A stretch of 64,000 nt of DNA. Source: Halomicrobium salinisoli. GTDB taxonomy: Archaea; Halobacteriota; Halobacteria; Halobacteriales; Haloarculaceae. This document shows, piece after piece, positions 1 to 7,937 of this stretch; the first letter of the stretch is position 1; every line of letters begins with the position of its first letter. Both the position numbers and the translations under genes were made by a program. The notes under the pieces were generated by a model. The model was not told where the DNA came from and made no database searches. It saw only the letters and a program-made list of their open reading frames with translations. The DNA is taken from the NCBI RefSeq assembly GCF_020405185.1, contig NZ_CP084464.1, positions 124,001-188,000 of the forward strand. Direction: 5' to 3'.

Positions 1-1
1 C

Positions 2-190
2 GAGGTACCGGAGACGGCCTCGGTGTGTCACGTGGACGAACTCGCACCGCCGCTGGGGGAGACGGTCGCGGCGGCGGACGGCGAGGACGGCTCGACGGTG
101 ACCGTCGACCCCTACCGCGCCGCGCTGATCGACCAGTGCGGCTGCGACGTCGTCAAGGCGACTGAGTACTACCGCGTCGATCGGGTGTGA
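2..190 (+). CDS. C-terminal end of an unidentified protein (cut by window start)
   Basis: An open frame enters from the left edge and stops with TGA at 188-190, leaving 62 codons. The visible tail is acidic and contains a Cys-Gly-Cys motif (DQCGCDVVKATEYY) close to the C-terminus, which could bind a metal or be redox active. The codon use (GAC, GTC, GCG rich) is normal for the window, so it looks like a real gene end. I do not recognise the family from this fragment and the start lies outside the window. Confidence 0.6.
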   Translation, partial: EVPETASVCHVDELAPPLGETVAAADGEDGSTVTVDPYRAALIDQCGCDVVKATEYYRVDRV

Positions 191-389
191 CGGCGCGGCA
201 ACCCGGCCCGTAGTATCTCCGGTCACGGTCTCGCAACACGGCCGGGATCGCATTTCCGTACCGAGGGCGTCGTCCGTCTGATGGCGCGTCCGCTTCGCTA
301 CGCACTCACTGGTCAGTGCAGGGGGAGCAGTGATCGAGGAATTCTTTTTCAATTAAAACAGAATGCATTTGCCGCATCGAAGGCGTCGG

Positions 390-965
390 ATGAATATGCG
401 CTCTCGTTATGCCGGTGGGATGACGCTCATAGTCGGGATTTTTCTCTTATTCACGCCGCTCTATTGGGATACCCTACTGAATATCGGAGTGTCCCCGGTG
501 CTCGATCCAGCAGCTGCAATCGGTGCTGCTCCCGGCGGTGGATATCCCGCCGCCGTTGGTGCTGCCACACTGGCTGTCGGGGGCGCGGTAGTATGGCACG
601 GCGAAAGCGACACCCAGCCTACGACGATTGTCCTTACAGGCGGAATCGGTGGTGCTGTCATCGGGATTCTCGCAACTACTGTGCTCGTCTCTGTTCCGTT
701 GTTCTTGGCCACTCAGATTGGACTGGCTGGCGCTGCGCCCGGATTCGCAGCAGTTCGCGGCGCTGCGACTGAGCGAACCAGCCACCGCCTGGGAACGGGG
801 CTCGTTGTCCTCTCGCTGGCTCCGTTACTCGGCGCACATATAACCCGCGGAGCTACCGTCGGGGGGCTAGCCGGCTTCGCGAGCTTCCTTCTCGCCGGAA
901 CCCTCATCGTGTACACTGCAATACTTTCGTATCCGTTCTATCGACTCGGTCGAATCATTCGATAA
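390..965 (+). CDS. Hypothetical multi-pass membrane protein
   Basis: About 191 residues, built almost entirely of hydrophobic stretches separated by short Gly/Ala/Pro-rich loops. At least five membrane segments are plausible, beginning at GGMTLIVGIFLLFTPLYW near the N-terminus. I prefer the ATG at 390 (or the one at 396) over an in-frame ATG at 363, because an AT-rich element (caattaaaac, about 349-358) sits some 32-41 nt upstream, near promoter distance for a leaderless haloarchaeal gene. Codon use is less GC-biased than in its neighbours, which could mean recent acquisition. No catalytic motif is visible. It stands alone, with a convergent gene downstream. Confidence 0.6.
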   Translation: MNMRSRYAGGMTLIVGIFLLFTPLYWDTLLNIGVSPVLDPAAAIGAAPGGGYPAAVGAATLAVGGAVVWHGESDTQPTTIVLTGGIGGAVIGILATTVLVSVPLFLATQIGLAGAAPGFAAVRGAATERTSHRLGTGLVVLSLAPLLGAHITRGATVGGLAGFASFLLAGTLIVYTAILSYPFYRLGRIIR

Positions 966-1034
966 GCTCATTCAGCGACCGATCGGATCCGGAACGACTG
1001 CCCGACTGAAACCGAAACGGCGTCAGTCGGCGGC

Positions 1035-1634
1035 TCAGAATCCCCAGCGGAGGCCGGACATCGTGGCCACGATGGCGACCATGAGGGCGAGTTCGACCAG
1101 GCTCAGCATGCCGTACTTCTTGTTCAGGGCGGCGAGTCGCTCGTGGTCGGTCTCGGTGGCGGCTATCTCGTCGAACATACCGGACGTGAACGCGTGCAGC
1201 GGGCCGAACCCGAGGACGAGCAGTGCGACCGCGAGCGCGAGGGCCGCCCACAGCGACGGCGTCGGCGACGCCCAGAGCCCCATCATGCCGGCGAGGCCGA
1301 TCCCGGAGCCGACGACCCCGACAGAGACCGGTTCCATGAGGAGGTTCATCTTCGGGACGAACCCCGCTGCGAACTCGGCGTTGGCCTCCCGCGAGAGACC
1401 CCCCATGACGGGGCCGAGGACGACTGCGCCGAGGACCGCCGTCCCGAACCAGAACGCACCGAGGAAGAGGTGAACGGTGAACATGAGCCGGACGTCGCCC
1501 GAGAGGTATCCCAGGACGGGGAGCACCAGCGGGACGGCGATAGCGCCGACCGCGAACGGCCTGGTGGCAGCGTCGGTCATCAAGCGGTATCGCTCGCGAG
1601 TCGTCGCCGGTCTGTGTGCATCCTTCAGTGACAT
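1035..1634 (-). CDS. Integral membrane protein, possibly CopD/DUF2269-like
   Basis: A 199-residue protein with about four or five hydrophobic segments. The second contains HLFLGAFWFGTAVLGAVVLGP, reminiscent of the heme- or copper-associated CopD/DUF2269 membrane proteins, where a His sits in a similar helix; this is a weak resemblance only. A short charged segment (ATETDHERLAALNKKYG) separates the last two helices. The ATG at 1634 is favoured because a TATA-like element (ttttatac on the minus strand, about 1672-1679) lies roughly 40 nt upstream. An internal Met at 1580 is an alternative start. Function is otherwise unknown. Confidence 0.6.
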   Translation of the reverse strand: MSLKDAHRPATTRERYRLMTDAATRPFAVGAIAVPLVLPVLGYLSGDVRLMFTVHLFLGAFWFGTAVLGAVVLGPVMGGLSREANAEFAAGFVPKMNLLMEPVSVGVVGSGIGLAGMMGLWASPTPSLWAALALAVALLVLGFGPLHAFTSGMFDEIAATETDHERLAALNKKYGMLSLVELALMVAIVATMSGLRWGF

Positions 1635-1678
1635 ACGGTCACACTCTCTACGGCGAGCAAATCAGCGGTGTCGTATAA

Positions 1679-1779
1679 AAAAGTGGTCAGCGTAACGGCT
1701 GGTGACCTCTCGAAAAACAGGAAAACCCCGATACAGTTACCGAATTCTGAGCGGTCGGGGGTGAAAGCTGACCACCTTT
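1679..1779. repeat. Long-range inverted repeat in the promoter region
   Basis: The arm AAAAGTGGTCAGC (1679-1691) matches the reverse complement of GCTGACCACCTTT (1767-1779) at 12 of 13 positions. Between them is a second imperfect inverted repeat, GGTCAGC...GCTGgTGACC, starting at 1686. The first arm touches the TATA-like box of the leftward membrane-protein gene. This could be an operator pair, or the ends of a miniature element about 100 bp long; the sequence does not decide. The 1635-1975 interval holds no other gene. Confidence 0.4.
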
Positions 1780-1897
1780 CAGCGTCGCGGAGTGGTCCAC
1801 ACCGCGTCCGTTGCCCGAACCCGAGCGAGAGACTGGTGGCCCCCGACGTTCGGTCTACGCACTTCAACCCGGGCCGAACACGTTCACGCCAACCTAC

Positions 1898-1915
1898 TTT
1901 TAGGAGTGCCTAAAA
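1898..1915. promoter_or_regulatory. Perfect palindrome TTTTAGG-N4-CCTAAAA ahead of HTH_10 gene
   Basis: TTTTAGG (1898-1904) and CCTAAAA (1909-1915) are exact reverse complements around a 4-nt centre. The site ends 60 nt before the ATG at 1976. The TWAGG...CCTWA pattern resembles operators of DtxR-family iron- or manganese-dependent repressors (established for bacterial DtxR). That the haloarchaeal counterparts act here is my inference. Confidence 0.5.
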
Positions 1916-1975
1916 CGAGGGCGTGAGGCGATCGGTCCAGCGCGGTCGCGCGCCCGGGCGATCGACCACGAACCC

Positions 1976-2638
1976 ATGCCCTACGCAGAACTCACCATCA
2001 CCGTTCCCGACTCCGTCTGGATCAGCGAGGTGTCCCGCGCGTACCCGGAGACGACGTTCCGCGTCCTGGCGGCCACCGCGAACACCGCGACCGGCGTCGC
2101 CAGGATCGAGATCGCGGGCGACGAGTCCGCGGCGGTCTGCGAGGAGATCCGGGCCTACGACGCGGTGACGGACCTGACGGTCCTCGAGGCCGACGAGGGG
2201 GCGCATCGGGTGCAGGTCGAGACGACCGTACCGCTCCTCCTGAGCTCGCTGCAGGACTCCGGCGTCCCGATCGAGATGCCCATCGAGGTCCGCGACGCCG
2301 AACTGCGTCTCGAGCTGACGGTCCCCAGCGAGACGCTCTCCGCGCTCGGGGAGACGCTCGACCAGCTCGGCATCGCCTACACGGTCGAGCGGATCCAGCA
2401 GGACGTGGAGTCGGATCCGCTGCTGACCGACCGCCAGCGGTGGGTCCTCGAGGAGGCGATCGACCGCGGTTACTACGACACGCCGCGGCGGACGACGCTC
2501 GTCGACCTCGCGGACGACCTCGACGTCGCCAAGTCCACCTGCAGCGAGATCCTCCACCGCGCGGAGGAACGGGTCCTGAAGCACTACCTGGCCGACGAGC
2601 GGTCCGCGCCGATCGAGGCGACGGCGACCTCCGACTGA
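1976..2638 (+). CDS. HTH_10 (Bat-family) transcriptional regulator
   Basis: A 220-residue protein with two parts. Residues 1 to about 145 form an alpha/beta sensory region without a recognised cofactor motif. Residues about 150-210 are a bacterio-opsin-activator type helix-turn-helix: the signature LTDRQRWVLEEAIDRGYYDTPRRTTLVDLADDLD leads into a recognition helix around AKSTCSEILHRAEERVL. Haloarchaeal relatives include Bat, DmsR and NarO. Only two Cys are visible, so the metal-binding Cys cluster of NarO is absent. It converges with the Fe-S repair gene just downstream (15 nt between stops). The palindrome at 1898 suggests metal-responsive control of this gene, which is inferred. Confidence 0.85.
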   Translation: MPYAELTITVPDSVWISEVSRAYPETTFRVLAATANTATGVARIEIAGDESAAVCEEIRAYDAVTDLTVLEADEGAHRVQVETTVPLLLSSLQDSGVPIEMPIEVRDAELRLELTVPSETLSALGETLDQLGIAYTVERIQQDVESDPLLTDRQRWVLEEAIDRGYYDTPRRTTLVDLADDLDVAKSTCSEILHRAEERVLKHYLADERSAPIEATATSD

Positions 2639-2653
2639 CGGCGACGGTCCCGC

Positions 2654-3370
2654 TCAGGCGGACGCCCCGATGCGCCGTTCGACCTCGGCGAAGAGGACGT
2701 TGTTCTCCTTGTGGACGTGCATGTGCGTGTCCCGTTCGAGCGCTTCGAGCCGGTCGAGCATGCTCCGATAGCTCGGGCACGCGTCGTCCGGTACCGCGTA
2801 GTCGTCGGTCAACTCCGCGATCCGTTCGAGGTGGTCGGCGGTCTCCTCGTGGTCGGTCTCGAGGTCGCGAAGCTCCGCGCGGAGGGTCTCCCGTTCGGAC
2901 TCGTCGAGCGGCCGCCCCTCGTCGAGCTTCTCGACGACGGGGAAGAGGTCCTCCTCCTCTTCCCGCGTGTGGGACTGCATCTCTTCCGCGAGCGCCGTGA
3001 ACTCCAGTTCCACCTCGCGCAGCTCCGGGTGGTTCTCCTCGTGGGCGTTGCGGACCGTCCAGACGAGGTCTTCCAGTTGCGGGAGCTCCTCCCGGAGGGG
3101 TTCGTGGTGCGTTTCGACGACGTGGTCGATCAGGTCGGAGAGCGACTCCCAGTCGAGTTCGTCCGGTTGGTCGTCGTCCCGTCGCGCGTCCGCCAGCCGC
3201 GCTCGGACCTCGTCGACGTCGAGGCCCGCGTCGGCGCAGGCCGCGGCGAGCGTCTGGTCTCCGCCGCAACAGTAGTCGAGGCCGAGGGACTCCAGCGTGC
3301 GAGCCAGCGACGGGTCGTCGGTGACCAGGTCCCCGAGTCGCCGCTCGGGGTCGATAGTCGTCTCGGTCAT
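2654..3370 (-). CDS. Iron-sulfur cluster repair di-iron protein (RIC/YtfE/ScdA family)
   Basis: A 238-residue protein. The N-terminal 70 residues carry the ScdA_N (DUF542) motif LDYCCGGDQTL with the vicinal Cys pair. The rest is a hemerythrin-like four-helix bundle with spaced His/Glu ligands (HVVETHHEPLREELP, NAHEENHPELREVE, MQSHTREEEEDLFP, DTHMHVHKENNVLF). The family restores Fe-S clusters damaged by nitric oxide or oxidants in the cytoplasm. Its length matches the family. It converges on the HTH_10 gene. Together with the truncated haemoglobin at 57934 it points to nitrosative or oxidative stress defence; the link between the two loci is inference. Confidence 0.93.
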   Translation of the reverse strand: MTETTIDPERRLGDLVTDDPSLARTLESLGLDYCCGGDQTLAAACADAGLDVDEVRARLADARRDDDQPDELDWESLSDLIDHVVETHHEPLREELPQLEDLVWTVRNAHEENHPELREVELEFTALAEEMQSHTREEEEDLFPVVEKLDEGRPLDESERETLRAELRDLETDHEETADHLERIAELTDDYAVPDDACPSYRSMLDRLEALERDTHMHVHKENNVLFAEVERRIGASA

Positions 3371-3579
3371 CGACTGCGGATAGCGAGACCGTTCGGATAG
3401 GTCCTGTTCCGAATCCCTTCGCCCAGCGGGTCCGATACGCGGCGGCGGTCGCCCCCGTCTCCGACGTGATCGGACCGGTCTCCGGACCGCAGCGGGACCG
3501 GCTTCCCCGCCATCGGCCTCCCGAAGACGAACGCCGTTCGGGACAACCCTTTGGCGAGGTGATCGTGAACTGACGCCCG

Positions 3580-3960
3580 ATGACCGACGACTACGAGGAC
3601 CTGCCGCTCGTGTACTCCTGTTCCGGCTGTTCGAGCGCCGCGCAGATGGCCAACGACCTCGCCGTGCGGCTGGACCGCGAGCGGGAAGCCGAGATGTCCT
3701 GTATCGCCGGCGTCGGCGGCGGCGTCCCGCCGCTGGTGAACACCGCGACGTCGGGGCGGCCGATGCTCGTCATCGACGGCTGTCCGCTCGAGTGCGCCCG
3801 GAAGAGCCTCGAAGGCCACGACGTGACGCCGGACCGGCACGTCAACCTGGCGAAGCGCGGCGTCCCGAAGGAGTACCACACCGACTACGACGACGAGCAG
3901 GCCGAGGACCTCTACGAGGACCTCCTCGGGGAGATCGAGGAGCTGGCGCCGACCGCCTGA
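3580..3960 (+). CDS. DGC-domain Cys-rich (putative zinc-binding) protein
   Basis: A 126-residue protein matching the DGC domain pattern. The first motif is YSCSGCSSAAQMANDLA near residue 12, followed by SCIAGVGGGVPPLVN and the defining DGCPLECARKSLE around residues 68-80. The conserved Cys residues suggest metal or Fe-S/sulfur chemistry, but no biochemical role is firmly assigned to the family. A TATA-like element (accctttggc, about 3545-3554) lies near leaderless distance from the ATG. The gene follows the divergent Fe-S repair gene by about 210 nt, which holds no other gene, so a shared redox or metal role is plausible but inferred. Confidence 0.85.
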   Translation: MTDDYEDLPLVYSCSGCSSAAQMANDLAVRLDREREAEMSCIAGVGGGVPPLVNTATSGRPMLVIDGCPLECARKSLEGHDVTPDRHVNLAKRGVPKEYHTDYDDEQAEDLYEDLLGEIEELAPTA

Positions 3961-3989
3961 GTCTCGGCCGTCCGGTTCTTCCCCGCCGA

Positions 3990-4532
3990 TCAGTGCAGCG
4001 TCCCCTCGCGGACTTTATCGTCGTACGCGAACAGCGCGTAGCCGACCTCGACCGCCGAGTACCCGGTCTCCGCGGCGATGTCGCGGATGGGTTCGATCAT
4101 CGCGACGTAGTCGGCGGCGTCGAAGCTCTCCTTCCTGCCCTCGAGGTACCCCGTCCGTTCGAGCGAGGCCCACACGCGCGTGTCGACGACGGCGTGGCGC
4201 TCGCCGGAAAGCGCCGCCAGCACGCAGGAGGCCGTCGGCGCCTTGAACCCGGACAGCCCGGTCAGCAGCTGGATCTTCGAGAAGTCGCCGTCGACCCGCC
4301 GGACGTTGCGGGTGACCTCTTTGCAACGTTGCTCGGGGTTGCGCTCGACGTGGTAGGCGCTGCGGGTCGAGGACTCGTAGGCGATCTCGTACAGCTGGTC
4401 GCGGGTCAGGTGGCCCTGCTCCCGGTACGTCTCGCCGAACGACTCGAGCCGCTCCGGGAGGACGCCCTGCGTCTCCGCGTAGTAGTCGAGGTTGTCGGCG
4501 ACGAACGACTTCATGTCCTGGGACTGCGCCAC
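3990..4532 (-). CDS. Helix-hairpin-helix (HhH-GPD-like) protein, possible DNA glycosylase relative
   Basis: A 180-residue protein. The segment LLTGLSGFKAPTASCVLAAL followed by SGERHAVVDTRVWASLERTGYL resembles the hairpin plus the catalytic-Asp region of HhH-GPD base-excision glycosylases (VDTRV matches the usual V-D-T/x-x-V). There is no Cys cluster for an Fe-S centre, and the protein is shorter than EndoIII or MutY. It may be a minimal glycosylase or a non-catalytic HhH protein. It stands alone in the minus orientation, and 150 nt of non-coding DNA separates it from the next gene. Confidence 0.55.
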   Translation of the reverse strand: MAQSQDMKSFVADNLDYYAETQGVLPERLESFGETYREQGHLTRDQLYEIAYESSTRSAYHVERNPEQRCKEVTRNVRRVDGDFSKIQLLTGLSGFKAPTASCVLAALSGERHAVVDTRVWASLERTGYLEGRKESFDAADYVAMIEPIRDIAAETGYSAVEVGYALFAYDDKVREGTLH

Positions 4533-4683
4533 TGAGAGCTAAAATCCGGCGGTCGCGCTGACGGGCGACGCGTGAGCCACGGACGTATCCACTGTATCGG
4601 AACGCAAACGACGACGTCTCGCGGGCTCCGTCACCACCGTGCCGCCGGGTCGGACCGTGCGACGGCGGCAGCGGGCGGGCGTA

Positions 4684-5061
4684 TCAGAGCTCCCGGAGGA
4701 GAGCGCCGAGCGCGCTGGCGAGTTCCTCGAAGCGGTCGATGGCCATCTCGTCGGTCGTGATCCAGACGCCGTGGTCGCCGGCGATGACCCGGGTCAGGTA
4801 CCCGTGGTCGAAGATGCGGATGGTGAACTGGTAGTCGCCCAGTTCGGTGTCGGTGTAGGCCTGCTGGGATCGGAAGCCGAGCCGCTCGTTCTCGGCGAAC
4901 CCCACGAGGTCGGCGCCCTGCTCCAGGTCCTCCCGCAGGTAGATCTGGTCGACCGCGTCCTCGGTGAAGTAGGCGATGCTGCGCAGTTCGTCGCCGACCG
5001 CGGTGCGGGCCGCGCTGATCAGTTCGTCCTCGTGTTCGTCGGAGAGGTGGGTGCTGGACAC
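4684..5061 (-). CDS. Conserved haloarchaeal hypothetical protein (DUF7522-like)
   Basis: I place the start at the GTG at 5061, giving 125 residues beginning VSSTHLSDEHEDEL. A longer in-frame extension to 5283 is basic and composition-shifted, unlike haloarchaeal coding sequence. The protein is acidic and alpha/beta, with AYFTEDAVDQIYLREDLEQGADL and the later segment YQFTIRIFDHGYLTRVIAGDHGVWITTDEM, resembling short proteins annotated only as DUFs in haloarchaea. No catalytic motif or membrane segment is seen and its role is unknown. The 5062-5295 interval contains AT-rich promoter-like DNA for the genes on either side. Confidence 0.6.
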   Translation of the reverse strand: MSSTHLSDEHEDELISAARTAVGDELRSIAYFTEDAVDQIYLREDLEQGADLVGFAENERLGFRSQQAYTDTELGDYQFTIRIFDHGYLTRVIAGDHGVWITTDEMAIDRFEELASALGALLREL

Positions 5062-5295
5062 GGCAACCGGTTCGGAGCTACGTGTAATACTGCTGTCGTA
5101 TGTGTGAGTATGCCGCAACCACCTTACAGGGAACCGCACTGACGAGGCGGGCCGACGCCGAGTCCAGACGCGGCATCCGATGGTCGGCCGGTTTCGGCGT
5201 CCATGGAGATCGAGCCAGGCGGGGAAGTGGTGATTATACTCCCTTATATTCCACTTACGATTAATATTTAACGTCGGGGCCACAAGTCAGAGTGT

Positions 5296-5451
5296 ATGCC
5301 CCACGGCCAAGACGTCGAACGGAAGAACGACCCAACGTCCCCGTCGAAGTACGAGTGCCTGCAGTGTGGCGACATCACCGAGGCGAACTCCCACCCCGGC
5401 GCCTGCGAGTGCGGCGGCGAGTACCAGAACCGGGCGAAGTCCCTCGAGTAG
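5296..5451 (+). CDS. Small rubrerythrin-like zinc-ribbon protein
   Basis: A 51-residue protein starting MPHGQDVERK. Four Cys occur as CLQCG near residue 21 and CECGG near residue 37, forming a rubredoxin-like knuckle pair that would bind one Zn or Fe. Haloarchaea commonly encode such tiny stand-alone proteins. The A+T-rich stretch around 5240-5275 (ttaatatttaac) supplies a TATA-like box at leaderless distance. It lies only 21 nt before the glutamate dehydrogenase gene and could be cotranscribed with it. An electron-carrier or structural role cannot be decided from sequence. Confidence 0.75.
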   Translation: MPHGQDVERKNDPTSPSKYECLQCGDITEANSHPGACECGGEYQNRAKSLE

Positions 5452-5472
5452 TCCGACCGCTTTTCTGCACAG

Positions 5473-6768
5473 ATGGTCCCCGACACGCCGTCCGAGACAA
5501 CCGATAGTACCGACTCCCACACTGAGGAGGCACACACCGCGGTCGACACCGCCCGCCGGCAGCTCGAACACGCCGTCGCGCACCTCGACGTCAACCCGAA
5601 CATCGTCGAGCGGCTGAAACATCCGACCGCCGTCCACGAGGTGACGGTCCCGATCCGGCGCGACGACGGCTCGCTGGAGGTGTTCACCGGGTACCGCGCC
5701 CACCACGACAGCATCCGCGGCCCCTACAAGGGCGGGCTGCGGTTCCACCCTGGCGTCACCCGCGAGGAGTGCGTCGGCCTGGGGATGTGGATGACCTGGA
5801 AGTGCGCGGTGATGGACCTCCCCTTCGGCGGGGCGAAGGGCGGCATCGTCGTCGACCCGAAGGAGCTGAGCGACCGGGAGCTGGAACAGCTCACCCGGCG
5901 GTTCACCCACGAGATCCGCCACGTCATCGGCCCGAACAAGGACATCCCGGCGCCGGACATGGGGACCGACGCGCAGGTGATGTCCTGGATCATGGACGCC
6001 TACAGCATCCAGGAGGCCGAGACGCTCCCCGGCGTCGTGACGGGCAAGCCCCCGGTCATCGGCGGGAGCTACGGCCGCGAGGAGGCGCCCGGCCACAGCG
6101 TCGCGATCATCACGCGCGAGGCCTGCGAGTACTACGACAAGCCGCTGGAGGACACCACGGTCGCGATCCAGGGCTTCGGGAGCGTCGGGGCCAACGCCGC
6201 CCGCAAACTGGGCGACTGGGGCGCGACAGTCGTCGCCGTCAGCGACGTCAACGGCGCGGCCCACTACCCGGACGGCCTCGATCCCCACGAGATCCCCTCC
6301 CACGACGAGGAGCCCGAGGCCGTGACCAGGTACGACGACGATCCGATCAGCAACGAGGAGCTGCTCACGCTGGACGTCGACGTGGTGATCCCGGCGGCCA
6401 TCGGCGACGTGATCACCGAGGACAACGCCGACGAGATCCAGGCCGACATCGTCGTGGAGGGGGCCAACGGGCCGACGACGTTCGCGGCGGACGCGATCCT
6501 GGCCGAGCGCGGCGTGCAGGTCATCCCGGACATCGTCGCCAACGCCGGCGGCGTCACGGTCAGCTACTTCGAGTGGCTCCAGGACATCAACCGCCGGGCC
6601 TGGTCGCTCGAGGAGGTTCAGAGCGAGCTCGAAGCCGAGATGACGACGGCGTGGAACGAGGTCCGGATGGAGTTCGAGGACCGCGACGTGACGTGGCGGG
6701 ACGCCGCCTACATCGTCGCACTCTCGCGGTTGACGGAGGCCCACACCTACCGCGGCCTGTGGCCGTGA
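5473..6768 (+). CDS. gdhB: Glutamate dehydrogenase (Glu/Leu/Phe/Val dehydrogenase family)
   Basis: A 431-residue cytoplasmic enzyme catalysing reversible oxidative deamination of glutamate to 2-oxoglutarate and ammonia. The substrate domain has [15 protein letters not shown] and the catalytic-lysine motif [11 protein letters not shown] (near residues 117-127). The NAD(P)-binding Rossmann fold contains [17 protein letters not shown] near residue 232. The C-terminal part carries the family signature [20 protein letters not shown]. Length is typical. It ends before a convergent ABC permease gene and is preceded closely by the zinc-ribbon gene. The gdhB symbol follows haloarchaeal naming; the cofactor preference cannot be read reliably. 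Confidence 0.95.
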   Translation: MVPDTPSETTDSTDSHTEEAHTAVDTARRQLEHAVAHLDVNPNIVERLKHPTAVHEVTVPIRRDDGSLEVFTGYRAHHDSIRGPYKGGLRFHPGVTREECVGLGMWMTWKCAVMDLPFGGAKGGIVVDPKELSDRELEQLTRRFTHEIRHVIGPNKDIPAPDMGTDAQVMSWIMDAYSIQEAETLPGVVTGKPPVIGGSYGREEAPGHSVAIITREACEYYDKPLEDTTVAIQGFGSVGANAARKLGDWGATVVAVSDVNGAAHYPDGLDPHEIPSHDEEPEAVTRYDDDPISNEELLTLDVDVVIPAAIGDVITEDNADEIQADIVVEGANGPTTFAADAILAERGVQVIPDIVANAGGVTVSYFEWLQDINRRAWSLEEVQSELEAEMTTAWNEVRMEFEDRDVTWRDAAYIVALSRLTEAHTYRGLWP

Positions 6769-6854
6769 GGGGGCCGGCCGCGGACGCGCCGTCCGCGACC
6801 GCCCGAGAACGCTGGCGACCGCAGTTCTCGAGAGAAGCGCCGCAGAGAGTTCCG

Positions 6855-7937
6855 CTAGCCTTCCATCCCGCTGAAGGAGAGGCCGCCCTCGATGTAGCGC
6901 TGGGCGAACAGGTAGACCAGCATGATCGGCGTCGCGAAGGTGAGCGCGAACGCCGAGAAGCGGGCCCAGGGGATGGAGTACTCCTCGACCAGCGCGTAGA
7001 GGCCCACCGGAAGCGTGTAGTTGTCCGTCCCCAGCAGCGTCTGGGCGACGACGAACTCGGTCCAGCCGGTGAGGAAGATGAAGATGAAGATGGTCGTCAG
7101 GCCGGCGGCGGACATCGGGAGGATGACCTCCGTGACGACGCGCCACGGCGGGGCGCCGTCGACGACGGCCGCCTCCTCGTAGGAGACCGGGATCCCGTCC
7201 ATGTAGGTCTTGAGCAGCCACGTGTTGAACGGGACGGCCGTCGCGGCGTAGTAGACGGCCAGCGCCAGCTTGCTGTCGTTGATCCCGAACTGGACGTAGA
7301 TGGCGTACATCCCGATGAGCAGCGCGACGCCGAGCCCGCCGCCGACCTGCGTCAGCAGGACGTAGGCGAACAGGACCTTCCGCCGGAACAGGAACTCCTT
7401 GCGGGAGAGGGCGTACGACGCCGGGATGATCAGGCACATCGCGATGATGACCGTCGGAATCGCGACGGTGATGCTGTTCCAGAGGAAGTGTTTGAAGTCC
7501 GACGGCCGATCGACGCCGTGGGCCGACGCGTCGAGGAACGTGACCTCGGGCGTGTCGACGACGAACGCGAGGTCCGTCAGCGGGATGCCGACCGCCACCT
7601 GGTAGCTCGGGACGATCAGGTCGCCGATCACCCAGACGAACGGCTGCAGCGTCGGCTGCTCGGGCAGGAGCCGAAAGCTACTGGAGGTGTACAGCGACGC
7701 GCCGCTGCCCGACAGCGCGGCCATCAGGATCCAGTAGATGGGGAACAGCAACAGGAGGACGACGACGAGCGCGCCGGCCGTCCCGGCGACGACCTTGAGC
7801 ACCTCCGACGGCGGCAGTTCGCCGCGCCGGACCTGCTCGACGGTGTGTCGCCACTCCCGGGCCGTCCGGACCGGCTGCGTGGCGACGGTCTTCGCGTCGT
7901 CGGCGACCTGTCGCGTGATGTTGCGTAGCAGTCCCAT
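6855..7937 (-). CDS. Maltodextrin-type ABC transporter permease (MalG-like)
   Basis: A 360-residue inner-membrane permease with about six core transmembrane helices and an N-terminal cytoplasmic extension (RNITRQVADDAKTVATQP). The EAA loop that contacts the ATPase is visible as SYEEAAVVDGAPPWRVVTEVILPMS near residues 253-275. The large loop after the first helix is typical of MalG-type subunits. Its start codon overlaps the end of the upstream permease gene by one base, so the two are translated together. It is last in an operon encoding binding protein, MalF-like and MalG-like subunits, divergent from the ATPase gene at 10597. Confidence 0.92.
   Translation of the reverse strand: MGLLRNITRQVADDAKTVATQPVRTAREWRHTVEQVRRGELPPSEVLKVVAGTAGALVVVLLLLFPIYWILMAALSGSGASLYTSSSFRLLPEQPTLQPFVWVIGDLIVPSYQVAVGIPLTDLAFVVDTPEVTFLDASAHGVDRPSDFKHFLWNSITVAIPTVIIAMCLIIPASYALSRKEFLFRRKVLFAYVLLTQVGGGLGVALLIGMYAIYVQFGINDSKLALAVYYAATAVPFNTWLLKTYMDGIPVSYEEAAVVDGAPPWRVVTEVILPMSAAGLTTIFIFIFLTGWTEFVVAQTLLGTDNYTLPVGLYALVEEYSIPWARFSAFALTFATPIMLVYLFAQRYIEGGLSFSGMEG

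Noticed and set aside
5287..7437. Long minus-strand frame opposite glutamate dehydrogenase
   Set aside because: It consists of Arg/Val/Asp-rich low-information sequence and crosses two real genes; no domain is recognisable.
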